Notes: generated by a model not told the origin, from the letters alone. 9,522 nt of DNA from CAKSQF01 sp051868045 (GCA_051868045.1 JBJDZN010000020.1:1-9522); one strand, 5' to 3'; positions 1 to 6,766 are shown, counted from the first letter of the stretch. Numbers and translations: made by a program.

Positions 1-947
1 TATATAATGACATCAATTTACTTAATCTTGAAGATTACAGAATAAAAAGTAAACGCTGGAGAGACGATATCAGTCAAGTATTACTCGGAAGAGTTTGTAC
101 AAGTAGTGCGAAGTTCCAAGATGACCTTTTCAATGATACAGCAATTCCACCAATTTTGGTTAATGAACTGGGAAAAGAAAACAGGAGAACTAATGGTGCG
201 GTTGAAGCGTATATTTACCGCCGTTTCACAAACAAGCACAGTCAGCTTGCAGATGCACTTAATTACTGTTTACAAGCAACGAAAGATGATTTTGAAGTCA
301 AGAAATTTATTGATTCTTTCTGGCATGAACCAGGTCTAAAAAGGAGTCTTGATAAAATCTATGAAATCATTGTATATGCACTCTTCTCAACATTGGTTGA
401 AGCACTTAAACTTCAAGTAGAAATATCAGTTGATTCTGAAAAATTTGGGCTTTTGTCAGAGTTTGACGATTTTGCACAGATGGTTATGTGTATTGATTTT
501 TTAAATCCAAGTTATGTACAGGATGCAAAGGTATATCGAGTGGGTGTTACCAATGCTGCAGACAGAGGTTTGGATATGTACTCCAACTGGGGTCCTGCAA
601 TTCAAATTAAACACTTGAGTTTAGATGTAGAATTGGCAGAAAATATTGTAAGCAATGTATCGAGTGATAGAGTTGTAATTGTATGTAAAGATGCAGAAAA
701 AGATATTATCGTTTCTTTGCTTACACAAATTGGATGGCGTAGTCATATTCAAAGTATTATCACAGAAGATAATTTGGTTGAATGGTATGAAAAAGCACTG
801 AGGGGCAGATACTCTGATATTATTGGTGAAAAACTGCTTTGGCGTCTTTGCAAAGAAATAGCGGAAGAGTTCCCATCGGTTGATAATGTTCCAGATATTT
901 TGAAGAATAGGCATTACGAAAAAATATCCGATGCATTCTGGAAGTAA
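1..947 (+). CDS. HaeII-family type II restriction endonuclease, 5' end outside window
   Basis: This is the C-terminal part of a type II restriction enzyme resembling HaeII, whose prototype cleaves RGCGCY. The frame is open from base 3 to the TAA at 945-947, giving 314 visible residues. The in-frame ATG at 156 is internal, because the residues before it (RWRDDISQVLLGR, then SSAKFQDDLF) read as continuous family sequence. From memory the family is about 350 residues long, so roughly 40 are missing. The stretch VYRVGVTNAADRGLDM followed by GPAIQIKHLSL is the family hallmark. It supplies a PD-(D/E)XK-like active site: Asp at 573-575, then Gln and Lys of QIK at 603-611, with Gln in the usual Glu position. 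The gene is visibly AT-rich with A/T-ending codons, unlike gluQRS beside it, which suggests horizontal transfer. The partner methyltransferase would be expected upstream, outside the window. The family call rests on remembered motifs, and specificity could differ from HaeII. Confidence 0.85.
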   Translation, partial: YNDINLLNLEDYRIKSKRWRDDISQVLLGRVCTSSAKFQDDLFNDTAIPPILVNELGKENRRTNGAVEAYIYRRFTNKHSQLADALNYCLQATKDDFEVKKFIDSFWHEPGLKRSLDKIYEIIVYALFSTLVEALKLQVEISVDSEKFGLLSEFDDFAQMVMCIDFLNPSYVQDAKVYRVGVTNAADRGLDMYSNWGPAIQIKHLSLDVELAENIVSNVSSDRVVIVCKDAEKDIIVSLLTQIGWRSHIQSIITEDNLVEWYEKALRGRYSDIIGEKLLWRLCKEIAEEFPSVDNVPDILKNRHYEKISDAFWK

Positions 948-1032
948 TAGCATAAATATTATTTCCACTTTTTTCATAAATATACGTTTGCAAAGATTTG
1001 CTCATTGGGGAAATAGGGACTTTTTCCTCTAC

Positions 1033-1956
1033 CTATCCAAGATTTATCGGAAGCCGAATGTCCTCCCTCGGCAGTTTCCCAAAGTCAAATAACGGTACCA
1101 GCTCCCAAAGCCCGATGGGGTCGGGACGGTCGATCATCCCGGCGGCATACGCCAGAATCCCCAGAATGGGATCGGGAGAGTCGTATCGCTGACGCAGAGC
1201 TCCGATGTCCAGATCTCCGTCCCGCTTGGACAGCCGCCGACCGCTCGGGTCGGTCAACAGGGGAATGTGGTAGAATTTCGGCGGCTTCAGCTCCAGAAGT
1301 TCGTACAGCCAAAGCTGACGGGGAGTGGAGGACAGCAGGTCCCGCCCTCTGATGACCTCGGTGACACCGGACAGTCCGTCATCCACCACCACGGCAAGCT
1401 GATAGGCATACACCCCATCGGCACGGCGAAGGATGAAATCTCCGCAGTCTTGCTCCAGGTTTTCCCGATACTCCCCCATGATGCCGTCAGTGAAGGAAAT
1501 TTCCCGATCCGGCACGTGAATCCGCATCGACGGCGTGCGCCCTGTGGGAATCGGCTCGCCGGCAAGATAACGGCGGTAGCATCTGCCGTCATAGCGATAG
1601 GAGCCGTCGGAAAGATGGGGTGCCGTGGCACTGTGCAGTTCTGCCCGGGAGCAGATGCAGGGATAGAGCAGACCCATGCGGTACAGCCGCCCGAACGCCT
1701 CTTCATAGACGGCAAACCTTGCCGACTGCCACTGACTTTTGTCGTAGCCGTCATCGAAAATCAGCCCCAGAAAGTTCAGGTCGTCGATCATCTGAAGGGT
1801 GTTCTCCTGCCAGGAGCAGCGATAGGTGTCCAAATCCTCTATTCGCAGAAGGACCCGTCCTCCCTGAGACCGTGCCGACAGCCAGCTGAGCAGGGCACAG
1901 AGCAGATTTCCCAGATGCAGTCTTCCACTGGGCGTTGGCGCAAAACGACCGACCAT
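1033..1956 (-). CDS. gluQRS: Glutamyl-Q tRNA(Asp) synthetase
   Basis: This cytoplasmic enzyme activates glutamate with ATP and attaches it to the queuosine base at position 34 of tRNA-Asp. It is a paralogue of glutamyl-tRNA synthetase without the anticodon-binding half. The 307 residues fit that short form. Visible motifs in order are FAPTPSGRLHLGN (residues 5-17, HIGH-type ATP site at 14-17), RIEDLD (38-43), a zinc-site pattern with Cys100, Cys102, Tyr122 and Cys126, and RLSKR (241-245, KMSKS-type loop). The start at 1956 is chosen because AAAGGA lies about nine bases upstream and homologues begin just before FAPTPSG. The longer in-frame ATG at 2016 falls inside the spacer of a consensus promoter (1999-2027), so it cannot be used from that promoter. 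The gene converges with the restriction gene and is divergent from the large fusion gene. It appears to be transcribed alone. Confidence 0.93.
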   Translation of the reverse strand: MVGRFAPTPSGRLHLGNLLCALLSWLSARSQGGRVLLRIEDLDTYRCSWQENTLQMIDDLNFLGLIFDDGYDKSQWQSARFAVYEEAFGRLYRMGLLYPCICSRAELHSATAPHLSDGSYRYDGRCYRRYLAGEPIPTGRTPSMRIHVPDREISFTDGIMGEYRENLEQDCGDFILRRADGVYAYQLAVVVDDGLSGVTEVIRGRDLLSSTPRQLWLYELLELKPPKFYHIPLLTDPSGRRLSKRDGDLDIGALRQRYDSPDPILGILAYAAGMIDRPDPIGLWELVPLFDFGKLPREDIRLPINLG

Positions 1957-1998
1957 AGAAATTTTCCTTTCACGATCTATCACGGTAATGTTGATTCC

Positions 1999-2027
1999 AT
2001 TATACGCCTTCCCCATGGGCTTGTCAA
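1999..2027 (-). promoter_or_regulatory. Sigma-A promoter of gluQRS
   Basis: Read on the minus strand, TTGACA (2022-2027) and TATAAT (1999-2004) are separated by exactly 17 bp. Both hexamers match the consensus perfectly. The predicted transcript starts near 1992, leaving a leader of about 35 bases before the ATG at 1956. Confidence 0.85.
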
Positions 2028-2147
2028 GCAGGGTGGGAAAATTTGAGTGAATTTCGTTTCATACTGCTATCATCCGATGTTGATAATGGAAAATTCCCCT
2101 CCACAAGCTTTTTGCTCCCTTTCCAAAAGAATTCCTCCAAAATCCCG

Positions 2148-2176
2148 TTGACAATTTTTCCGGGATATGCTAGAAT
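2148..2176 (+). promoter_or_regulatory. Sigma-A promoter of the kinase-amidotransferase fusion gene
   Basis: TTGACA (2148-2153) and TAGAAT (2171-2176) are 17 bp apart. TGC directly before the -10 makes it an extended -10 promoter. The predicted start is near 2183, followed by the ribosome site GAGGAAAGGA at 2191-2200 and the ATG at 2209. The leader is only about 26 bases, too short for a riboswitch. The stretch between this promoter and the gluQRS promoter (2028-2147) shows no further feature I can support. Confidence 0.8.
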
Positions 2177-2208
2177 AGAACCATCACCCTGAGGAAAGGA
2201 TCACTGCT

Positions 2209-5200
2209 ATGTCAAATCCCAAGTCTTTGATTTCCACCAAAGCCAATACCCTGTTTGCCCTGCAAAGTATGCTGAAGAAGAGCCGAATTGAGGAAATGTA
2301 TATCCTCTATGTGGGCGACTACCGTGCGGAGCCGGGACGGGTGCTTTCCGAAATTATGACCCAGTTCAACGGATGCCGTATCGTGGTGCGCTCCTCCTCT
2401 TCCGGCGAGGATTGCTTCGAAAAATCCAATGCCGGACGGTATAAGTCGATTCTGGACGTGGATTCGGGCAGCGGACCTGCCATCACCCGTGCCATTGAAG
2501 AGGTCATTCGTTCCTACGGCAAGGATCGGCTGGACAGAGACCGTGAACAGGTGCTGATCCAGCGGCAGGCAGTGAATGTGCGGCTGAGCGGCGTGGTGTT
2601 CACCCGTGAGCTTCACGGAAACCGTCCCTTTTATCTGATCAACTATGATGACAGCGGCTCCACCGACTCGGTTACGGGAGGCTCCGGCGGTTCCACCGTC
2701 TGGATCGCCCGGGATGTGGCGACCGAACGAATTCCCTCTCCATGGCACGAGGTGCTGACCTCGGTACGGGAGATCGAGGGACTTCTGGAGCGGATGGCAC
2801 TGGACATTGAGTTCGCTCTGACCTCCGATAATGAGGTGATCCTGTTCCAGGTGCGGCCCCTTGCCGCCAGCTATAAGCAGGAACGGGTCATGGACGACCG
2901 TGCCTATCTTGCCCGCCGTCAGATGCTGAAGGACGAGTATCTCAGCTATCGGAATCTTTTCACCGGAAAGCCCATGATGCTGTCCGATATGGCATACTGG
3001 AACCCTTCCGAAATCATCGGAACCAATCCCAGAACCCTGGACTATGCCCTTTATCTGGAAATTCTGACCTCCCATCAGTGGAATCTGGGCATCCGACCGT
3101 TGGGTTTCCGACCGGTGGACGGAGAACTGATGGTTCGCATCGGAAATAAGCCCTATATCAGTCTTGATTATTCCTTCTATGCTCTGATTCCTGCCGTCCT
3201 GTCCGACGAGCTTGCCCTTAAACTGGTGGATTTCTATTCCAAACGCCTTCGGGAGAATCTGACCGCTCACGATAAGATTGAGTTTGAGATTGTCTATACC
3301 TCCTTTGACTTCATGACGAAGGAAAACAGCAGAATTCTTCTGGAAAACGGGTTTTCGGAAGACGAATGGAAGGCTCTTTTGTCGGGATTGCAGGAGCTGA
3401 CCGAGAATGCTGTACGGAAACATCGGGAGATTCTGACCGATGATCTTGCTCTGCTTGCAAAGCTGGAGGAGCATCGGAAACAGGTGTCGGCAAAGCTCCA
3501 GAACGGATATGCCCGTCACGATGATCTGATCGCCGATCTGCTGTCCCTTCTGGACGACCTGAAAACCTACGGTACCATCCCCTTTGCAAGGCAGGCAAGA
3601 CTTGCTTTCATGGCAAGAGCCTTCTGTCGGACGCTGGTGGAATGTTCTGCCTTTACCGGAAGGGAAATGGACGATTTCATGGGTTCCATCTCCACCGTGT
3701 CCTCCGAGTTTGAAAACGATTTCGAGGCATACGCCAACGGACGCTTCTCGGCGGAGACCTTCAATGAAAAGTACGGACATCTGAGAAGCGGCACCTACGA
3801 TCTGCGTACCGACCGCTACGACCGCATCAACTTCCGTCCCGTTGCCTCCCGCCACCGCCGGAATGGGGCTGGTAAGAAGGGCAGCCTGGACCCTGTCCGT
3901 CTGCAAAGAGAGATTGACCGTATCGGGCTGTCGGTGACGGCAGAGGATCTGATTCATTTTACCGTGACCTCGATTGAGCAGAGGGAGTATTTCAAGTTTG
4001 AGTTTACCAAATCCCTGTCCCTGATTCTGGAGATGATGATTCGTCTCGGCGAGATGCTGGAGATCAAGCGGCACGACCTGTCCTGGCTGTCCCCTGCCGA
4101 TCTCAGGAATTACCCCCGTTATCTGACGCCGAAGCAGTTGAAAAATCACTGGTCGGAGCGGATTCTCAGGCGGCATGACGAATATGCCACCAATCTGGCA
4201 ATGCTGCTGCCTGAGGTGATCATCGACGAACTGTCGCTGGACATTATCCCTGTCTATGAGGCGCGCCCCAACTTCATCACCTCCAAAAAGGTGGAGGGCG
4301 AGGTGGTCCTGCTGGACGAGGAAAACGATCCCGATATTGCGGACAAAATTGTGGTGGTTCCCAAGGCGGACCCCGGCTATGAGTGGGTGTTCACCAAGGG
4401 AATCCGGGGATTCATCACCAAATACGGCGGAGCGGCGTCCCATATGGCAATCCGGTGCGCCGAGTTCGAAATACCCGCCGCCATCGGATGCGGGGAGAAG
4501 ATTTACTCCGAAATCTCAGGCATGAACTACCTGAAGCTGGATTGCGCCGAGGGTAAGATCGAGGAGGGCATTCAGTACCGGAATCTGTCGGCACTGATCA
4601 CCCAAAGAGAGGGCGTCAATCAGTACGGCGACCCCACCGATGTGCTGGAGACGGCGTATATCCGGTTCTATGAACTGCTGGGTTTCATACCCAAAACCGT
4701 GTCCAACCAGACCAAGGACATTGAAAAGGTCTTCAATAAGCAGAGGGACCTGTTGATTGTGGTGGGCGGCGGCGCACTGGAACCCAAGTGGTACGACCAT
4801 CCCCACGATGAACCCCTTCAGCCCCATCGGGACGTCACCGAGGAAAAACTGATCCGATACTGTCTGTCGAAGAAGATTCCCATCATCGCCACCTGTCGGG
4901 GAATGCAGTATATCAATGTTCTGAACGGAGGAAGGCTCCACTATCATCCCACATTGGCGGTGGAGCGTCCCCGGGGAAAGGACCATCCCGTTCGGCTGAT
5001 CAAGGAAAACCGGACCATCATGGTCAATAACTATCATGCGGACGTGATCTACCCGGAGGACCTGGCTCCCTGTTTCGAACCTCTTGCCATTGACGATGAT
5101 ACTGGCGTAATCGAAGCGTATGGGTCGGATGAGATGAAGGTGCTGGCGATCCAATGGCATCCCGAACGGCGTTTCGAGACCCAGGGGGGAGTGGAGGAGA

Positions 5201-5244
5201 CCCGCCGGCTCATTATTGATTTCATTCAGAAGATGATCCACTGA
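2209..5244 (+). CDS. Fused L-glutamine kinase-like / class I glutamine amidotransferase-like hydrolase (Cj1418-Cj1417 type)
   Basis: This is a 1011-residue two-enzyme protein. The N-terminal ~220 residues form an ATP-grasp domain of the PEP synthase/PPDK superfamily (SKANTLFALQ-like start; RSSSSGED at 61-68; LIQRQAVNVRLSGVVFTRE near 116-134; FQVRPLAA at 213-220). A helical middle region of about 450 residues leads to the mobile phosphohistidine domain, with GGAASHMAIR at 740-749 and probable catalytic His745. From about residue 794 (ALITQRE) a class I amidotransferase begins, with nucleophile Cys896 (ATCRGMQ) and His984/Glu986 (QWHPE). The domain pair resembles Campylobacter Cj1418 (glutamine kinase, phosphorylating the amide nitrogen) and Cj1417 (hydrolase releasing the glutamyl group). 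By analogy it may make phosphoramidate-type compounds from glutamine and ATP, which is an inference. No signal peptide is seen, so it is cytoplasmic. It has its own promoter and strong SD and appears monocistronic. It could instead be another PEP-synthase-like dikinase with a PuuD-like hydrolase. Confidence 0.82.
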   Translation: MSNPKSLISTKANTLFALQSMLKKSRIEEMYILYVGDYRAEPGRVLSEIMTQFNGCRIVVRSSSSGEDCFEKSNAGRYKSILDVDSGSGPAITRAIEEVIRSYGKDRLDRDREQVLIQRQAVNVRLSGVVFTRELHGNRPFYLINYDDSGSTDSVTGGSGGSTVWIARDVATERIPSPWHEVLTSVREIEGLLERMALDIEFALTSDNEVILFQVRPLAASYKQERVMDDRAYLARRQMLKDEYLSYRNLFTGKPMMLSDMAYWNPSEIIGTNPRTLDYALYLEILTSHQWNLGIRPLGFRPVDGELMVRIGNKPYISLDYSFYALIPAVLSDELALKLVDFYSKRLRENLTAHDKIEFEIVYTSFDFMTKENSRILLENGFSEDEWKALLSGLQELTENAVRKHREILTDDLALLAKLEEHRKQVSAKLQNGYARHDDLIADLLSLLDDLKTYGTIPFARQARLAFMARAFCRTLVECSAFTGREMDDFMGSISTVSSEFENDFEAYANGRFSAETFNEKYGHLRSGTYDLRTDRYDRINFRPVASRHRRNGAGKKGSLDPVRLQREIDRIGLSVTAEDLIHFTVTSIEQREYFKFEFTKSLSLILEMMIRLGEMLEIKRHDLSWLSPADLRNYPRYLTPKQLKNHWSERILRRHDEYATNLAMLLPEVIIDELSLDIIPVYEARPNFITSKKVEGEVVLLDEENDPDIADKIVVVPKADPGYEWVFTKGIRGFITKYGGAASHMAIRCAEFEIPAAIGCGEKIYSEISGMNYLKLDCAEGKIEEGIQYRNLSALITQREGVNQYGDPTDVLETAYIRFYELLGFIPKTVSNQTKDIEKVFNKQRDLLIVVGGGALEPKWYDHPHDEPLQPHRDVTEEKLIRYCLSKKIPIIATCRGMQYINVLNGGRLHYHPTLAVERPRGKDHPVRLIKENRTIMVNNYHADVIYPEDLAPCFEPLAIDDDTGVIEAYGSDEMKVLAIQWHPERRFETQGGVEETRRLIIDFIQKMIH

Positions 5245-5268
5245 GGCATTCAGAGGATGATTCGTTGA
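5224..5268 (+). repeat. 24-bp tandem duplication of the fusion gene's 3' end
   Basis: The last codons of the fusion gene, IQKMIH-stop (5227-5244 plus the preceding ATT), are repeated immediately downstream in the same frame as IQRMIR-stop (5248-5268). The period is exactly 24 bases and the shared core is ATTCAGA-GATGAT. The second copy is not translated because the first stop codon is intact. Confidence 0.75.
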
Positions 5269-5274
5269 GATTGT

Positions 5275-5298
5275 GTTTTATTCGGTCGAAAACTTTTT
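5275..5298 (+). terminator. Weak intrinsic terminator candidate after the fusion gene
   Basis: GTTTT (5275-5279) pairs with AAAAC (5289-5293) around a nine-base loop and is followed by five T (5294-5298). The stem is short and AT-rich, so it would be a weak terminator at best. The position, just after the stop codon and before the tRNA promoter, is appropriate. Confidence 0.35.
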
Positions 5299-5319
5299 GT
5301 GAATTAGCGGAAAAAAGGC

Positions 5320-5347
5320 TTGACAAATCCGATTATTTTGCTATAAT
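5320..5347 (+). promoter_or_regulatory. Sigma-A promoter of tRNA-Gly
   Basis: TTGACA (5320-5325) and TATAAT (5342-5347) both match the consensus with a 16-bp spacer. The predicted start is near 5354, about 29 bases before the mature tRNA 5' end. This arrangement is typical of a strong stable-RNA promoter. Confidence 0.8.
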
Positions 5348-5382
5348 AACAGTGTTCGGTGAATCAAATCGCCGGACACTAT

Positions 5383-5456
5383 GCAGGCGTAGTTCATCGG
5401 TAGAATAGAAGCTTCCCAAGCTTCGGAGGGGGGTTCGACTCCCCTCGCCTGCTCCA
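5383..5456 (+). tRNA. tRNA-Gly, anticodon CCC
   Basis: The sequence folds as a complete cloverleaf. The acceptor pair is GCAGGCG/CGCCTGC. The D arm is GTTC/GAAT with a GG-containing loop. The anticodon stem is GAAGC/GCTTC with loop TTCCCAA, giving anticodon CCC. A four-base variable loop is followed by a T stem GGGGG/CCCCT with loop TTCGACT. The discriminator base is T, as in bacterial tRNA-Gly, and CCA is encoded at 5454-5456. The tRNA reads the GGG codon. It has its own promoter upstream, and the first unit of the repeat array downstream supplies its terminator. Confidence 0.95.
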
Positions 5457-5477
5457 GCGGCGAGCCGCCGCCCCCTG

Positions 5478-5507
5478 GTATCGCATTTTGCTATGCGATA
5501 CTTTTTT
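5478..5507 (+). terminator. Rho-independent terminator of tRNA-Gly (repeat unit 1)
   Basis: GTATCGCAT (5478-5486) pairs perfectly with ATGCGATAC (5493-5501) across the loop TTTGCT, followed by six T (5502-5507). It lies about 20 bases past the tRNA 3' end and is the first terminator the tRNA transcript meets. Confidence 0.85.
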
Positions 5508-5577
5508 GTTTCCTGCCCGAGGATGAAGGATAATCTTTTTTGTACCCAAGAGACAGGCGGCGAGCCGCCGCACCCTG

Positions 5578-5607
5578 GTATCGCATTTCGCTATGCGATA
5601 CTTTTTT
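5578..5607 (+). terminator. Terminator hairpin of repeat unit 2
   Basis: The same 9-bp stem recurs with loop TTCGCT, a single C-for-T change that leaves the stem intact, and six T follow. It would act as a backup to the terminator in unit 1. Confidence 0.75.
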
Positions 5608-5677
5608 GTTCTTCACCCGAGGATGAAGGATAATCTTTTTTGTACCCAAGAGACAGGCGGAGAGCCGCCGCCTCCGA

Positions 5678-5707
5678 GTATCGCATTTTGCTATGCGATA
5701 CTTTTTT
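5678..5707 (+). terminator. Terminator hairpin of repeat unit 3
   Basis: The stem and loop are identical to those of unit 1, followed by six T. Confidence 0.75.
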
Positions 5708-5777
5708 GTTTCCTGCCCGAGGATGAAGGATAATCTTTTTTGTACCCAAGAGACAGTCGGAGAGCCGCCGCCTCCGA

Positions 5778-5806
5778 GTATCGCATTTTGCTATGCGATA
5801 CTTTTT
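5778..5806 (+). terminator. Terminator hairpin of repeat unit 4
   Basis: The stem and loop match unit 1, with the T-run shortened to five. It is the last hairpin before the array decays, and it insulates the downstream hydrolase promoter from upstream transcription. Confidence 0.75.
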
Positions 5807-5925
5807 GTTCTTCACCCGAGGGCGAAAAATATCTTTTTATACCAACATAAATATGGTTACAAAAAGACGGGTCCTGAAAAACGCCGATGGCTTCGGATTT
5901 TCGGGGGATTTGCCGACTCCCCTTA

Positions 5926-5954
5926 TTGACAATGTCACGGGTTTGTGCTAAAAT
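5926..5954 (+). promoter_or_regulatory. Sigma-A promoter of the SGNH hydrolase gene
   Basis: TTGACA (5926-5931) and TAAAAT (5949-5954) are 17 bp apart, with TGC before the -10 (extended -10). A GTG at 5945 that would lengthen the downstream reading frame overlaps this promoter, which supports the ATG at 5990 as the start. Confidence 0.78.
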
Positions 5955-5989
5955 GGAAAAAATGTGCAACACGGAGGTGCCAAAGCAAA

Positions 5990-6655
5990 ATGAAGGTTTT
6001 ATTTGTCGGGAATAGTTATACCTTTTATAACGATCTGCCTTCACGGTTTGAAAAGCTCGCCCGGGAGAACGGCAGGGAGGTCACAGCTTTCAGCGTGACA
6101 GAGGGAGGCAGAAAACTGGTCAGGTATCAGGATCCGTCAGATCCCTATACCCAAAAGCTGGAGGATGTTCTGGCACAGGAGCATTTTGATGTGGCGTTTC
6201 TTCAGGAGTTCAGCGTACTGCCCGCTTCCGACTATGACACCTTTTTGTCCGGCGTCAGGTATCTGACGGAAAAACTGCGGGGCAGGGCGGATCGGATCAT
6301 CCTCTACGCTACCTGGGGAAGAAAGCCCGGCAGTCCGGATCTTGAAAAATTCGGCTGGACCAACGAGAGCATGACCCATGCCTTGGCAGATGCCTACACG
6401 AGGGCGGCAAAGGAACTGAGTCTGGAGGTCTCCTATGTGGGTCCGGCGTTCAGGAAGGTGCTTGTCAGCCACCCTGAGATCGAGTTGTACAATCCCGATA
6501 AAACCCACCCGTCCCGGGAGGGCAGCGCACTGGCGGCAATTGTGCATTACAGGGCAGTATTCGGACAGCTTCCGACCTCTGCCGGCAGTCTGGAACTGAG
6601 TCGTGACATTCTTGAGGTGTTTATGAATGCCGCACCATCAATCATGTCACGATAA
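5990..6655 (+). CDS. SGNH/GDSL-type hydrolase, cytoplasmic
   Basis: This 221-residue protein has the SGNH hydrolase pattern, a fold used by esterases, lipases and carbohydrate deacetylases that cleave ester or acyl bonds. The block I motif is GNSYT (residues 7-11), with the candidate nucleophile Ser9 right after the first beta-strand MKVLFV. Block V is DKTHPS, giving Asp170 and His173 of the triad. The segment FLQEFS (70-75) stands where many members have an Asn oxyanion residue, as in DUF4886-like relatives. No signal peptide precedes the fold, so it is probably cytoplasmic, and its substrate cannot be read from sequence. GGAGGT at 5973-5978 supports the ATG at 5990 with an 11-base spacing. 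It has its own promoter and lies alone between the repeat array and the iron transporter. No clear terminator follows. Confidence 0.85.
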   Translation: MKVLFVGNSYTFYNDLPSRFEKLARENGREVTAFSVTEGGRKLVRYQDPSDPYTQKLEDVLAQEHFDVAFLQEFSVLPASDYDTFLSGVRYLTEKLRGRADRIILYATWGRKPGSPDLEKFGWTNESMTHALADAYTRAAKELSLEVSYVGPAFRKVLVSHPEIELYNPDKTHPSREGSALAAIVHYRAVFGQLPTSAGSLELSRDILEVFMNAAPSIMSR

Positions 6656-6766
6656 AACCAATCGGGATTTTACGGATGAATGAGACGGCAGGGGATGAAT
6701 TTGCACATTGCTTGGAAGCGGTCATGTATTCATATCCTTTTGGAGCATTAAAAAAGCTTTTTGGAG

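Larger units (their letters stand above)
5457..5830 (+). repeat. Tandem array of four 100-bp units, each with two inverted repeats
   Basis: Units begin at 5457, 5557, 5657 and 5757, so the period is exactly 100 bp. The fourth diverges after about 65 bases and fades out near 5830. Each unit runs in order: a GC-rich inverted repeat (GGCGG…CCGCC type), a 9-bp hairpin GTATCGCAT/ATGCGATAC with a six-base loop and a T-run, then a conserved stretch containing GGATGAAGGATAATC, TTTTTTG and TACCCAAGAGACAG. The array starts at the base directly after the tRNA CCA. Open frames across it (for example 5591-5815 minus and 5693-5929 plus) only reflect the repeat period, and I do not call them genes. Reading orientation is set by the terminator hairpins. 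The remaining stretch 5831-5925 shows no feature I can support. Confidence 0.93.

Noticed and set aside
990..1026. Terminator between the convergent genes (GCAAA-GA-TTTGC at 990-1001, GGAAA…TTTCC near 1011-1026)
   Set aside because: The first has a two-base loop. The second has a weak stem without a usable T-run after it on either strand. Neither is convincing.
1957..2016. N-terminal extension of gluQRS from the ATG ending at 2016
   Set aside because: The extension overlaps the gene's own consensus promoter and lies upstream of the predicted transcript start.
1267..2046. A 259-codon plus-strand open frame across gluQRS
   Set aside because: It lies opposite the conserved gluQRS motifs and has no recognisable family or promoter.
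2212..4443. A 743-codon open frame on the minus strand opposite the fusion gene
   Set aside because: It mirrors a GC-rich coding strand, shows no domain I recognise, and its translation is full of His, Gln and Gly runs typical of antisense frames. The plus strand has clear domains, a promoter and an SD.
2209..4600. Ordinary PEP synthase or pyruvate phosphate dikinase
   Set aside because: The protein lacks the C-terminal PEP/pyruvate TIM-barrel domain. The phosphohistidine domain is followed by an amidotransferase, and the N-terminal motifs fit the Cj1418 type better.
5457..5830. CRISPR array
   Set aside because: The whole 100-bp unit is conserved, with no short constant repeat alternating with unique spacers, and each unit holds a terminator hairpin.
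5875..5924. Hairpins CCGA/TCGG and GGGGA/TCCCC before the SGNH promoter
   Set aside because: The stems are only four to five base pairs and no T-run follows, so chance pairing in GC-rich DNA is more likely.
5591..6044. Small proteins encoded by the repeat region (minus-strand frames at 5591-5815 and 5691-6044, plus-strand frame at 5693-5929)
   Set aside because: The frames exist only because the repeat units lack stops in those phases. No ribosome site or promoter supports them, and they cross the terminator hairpins.
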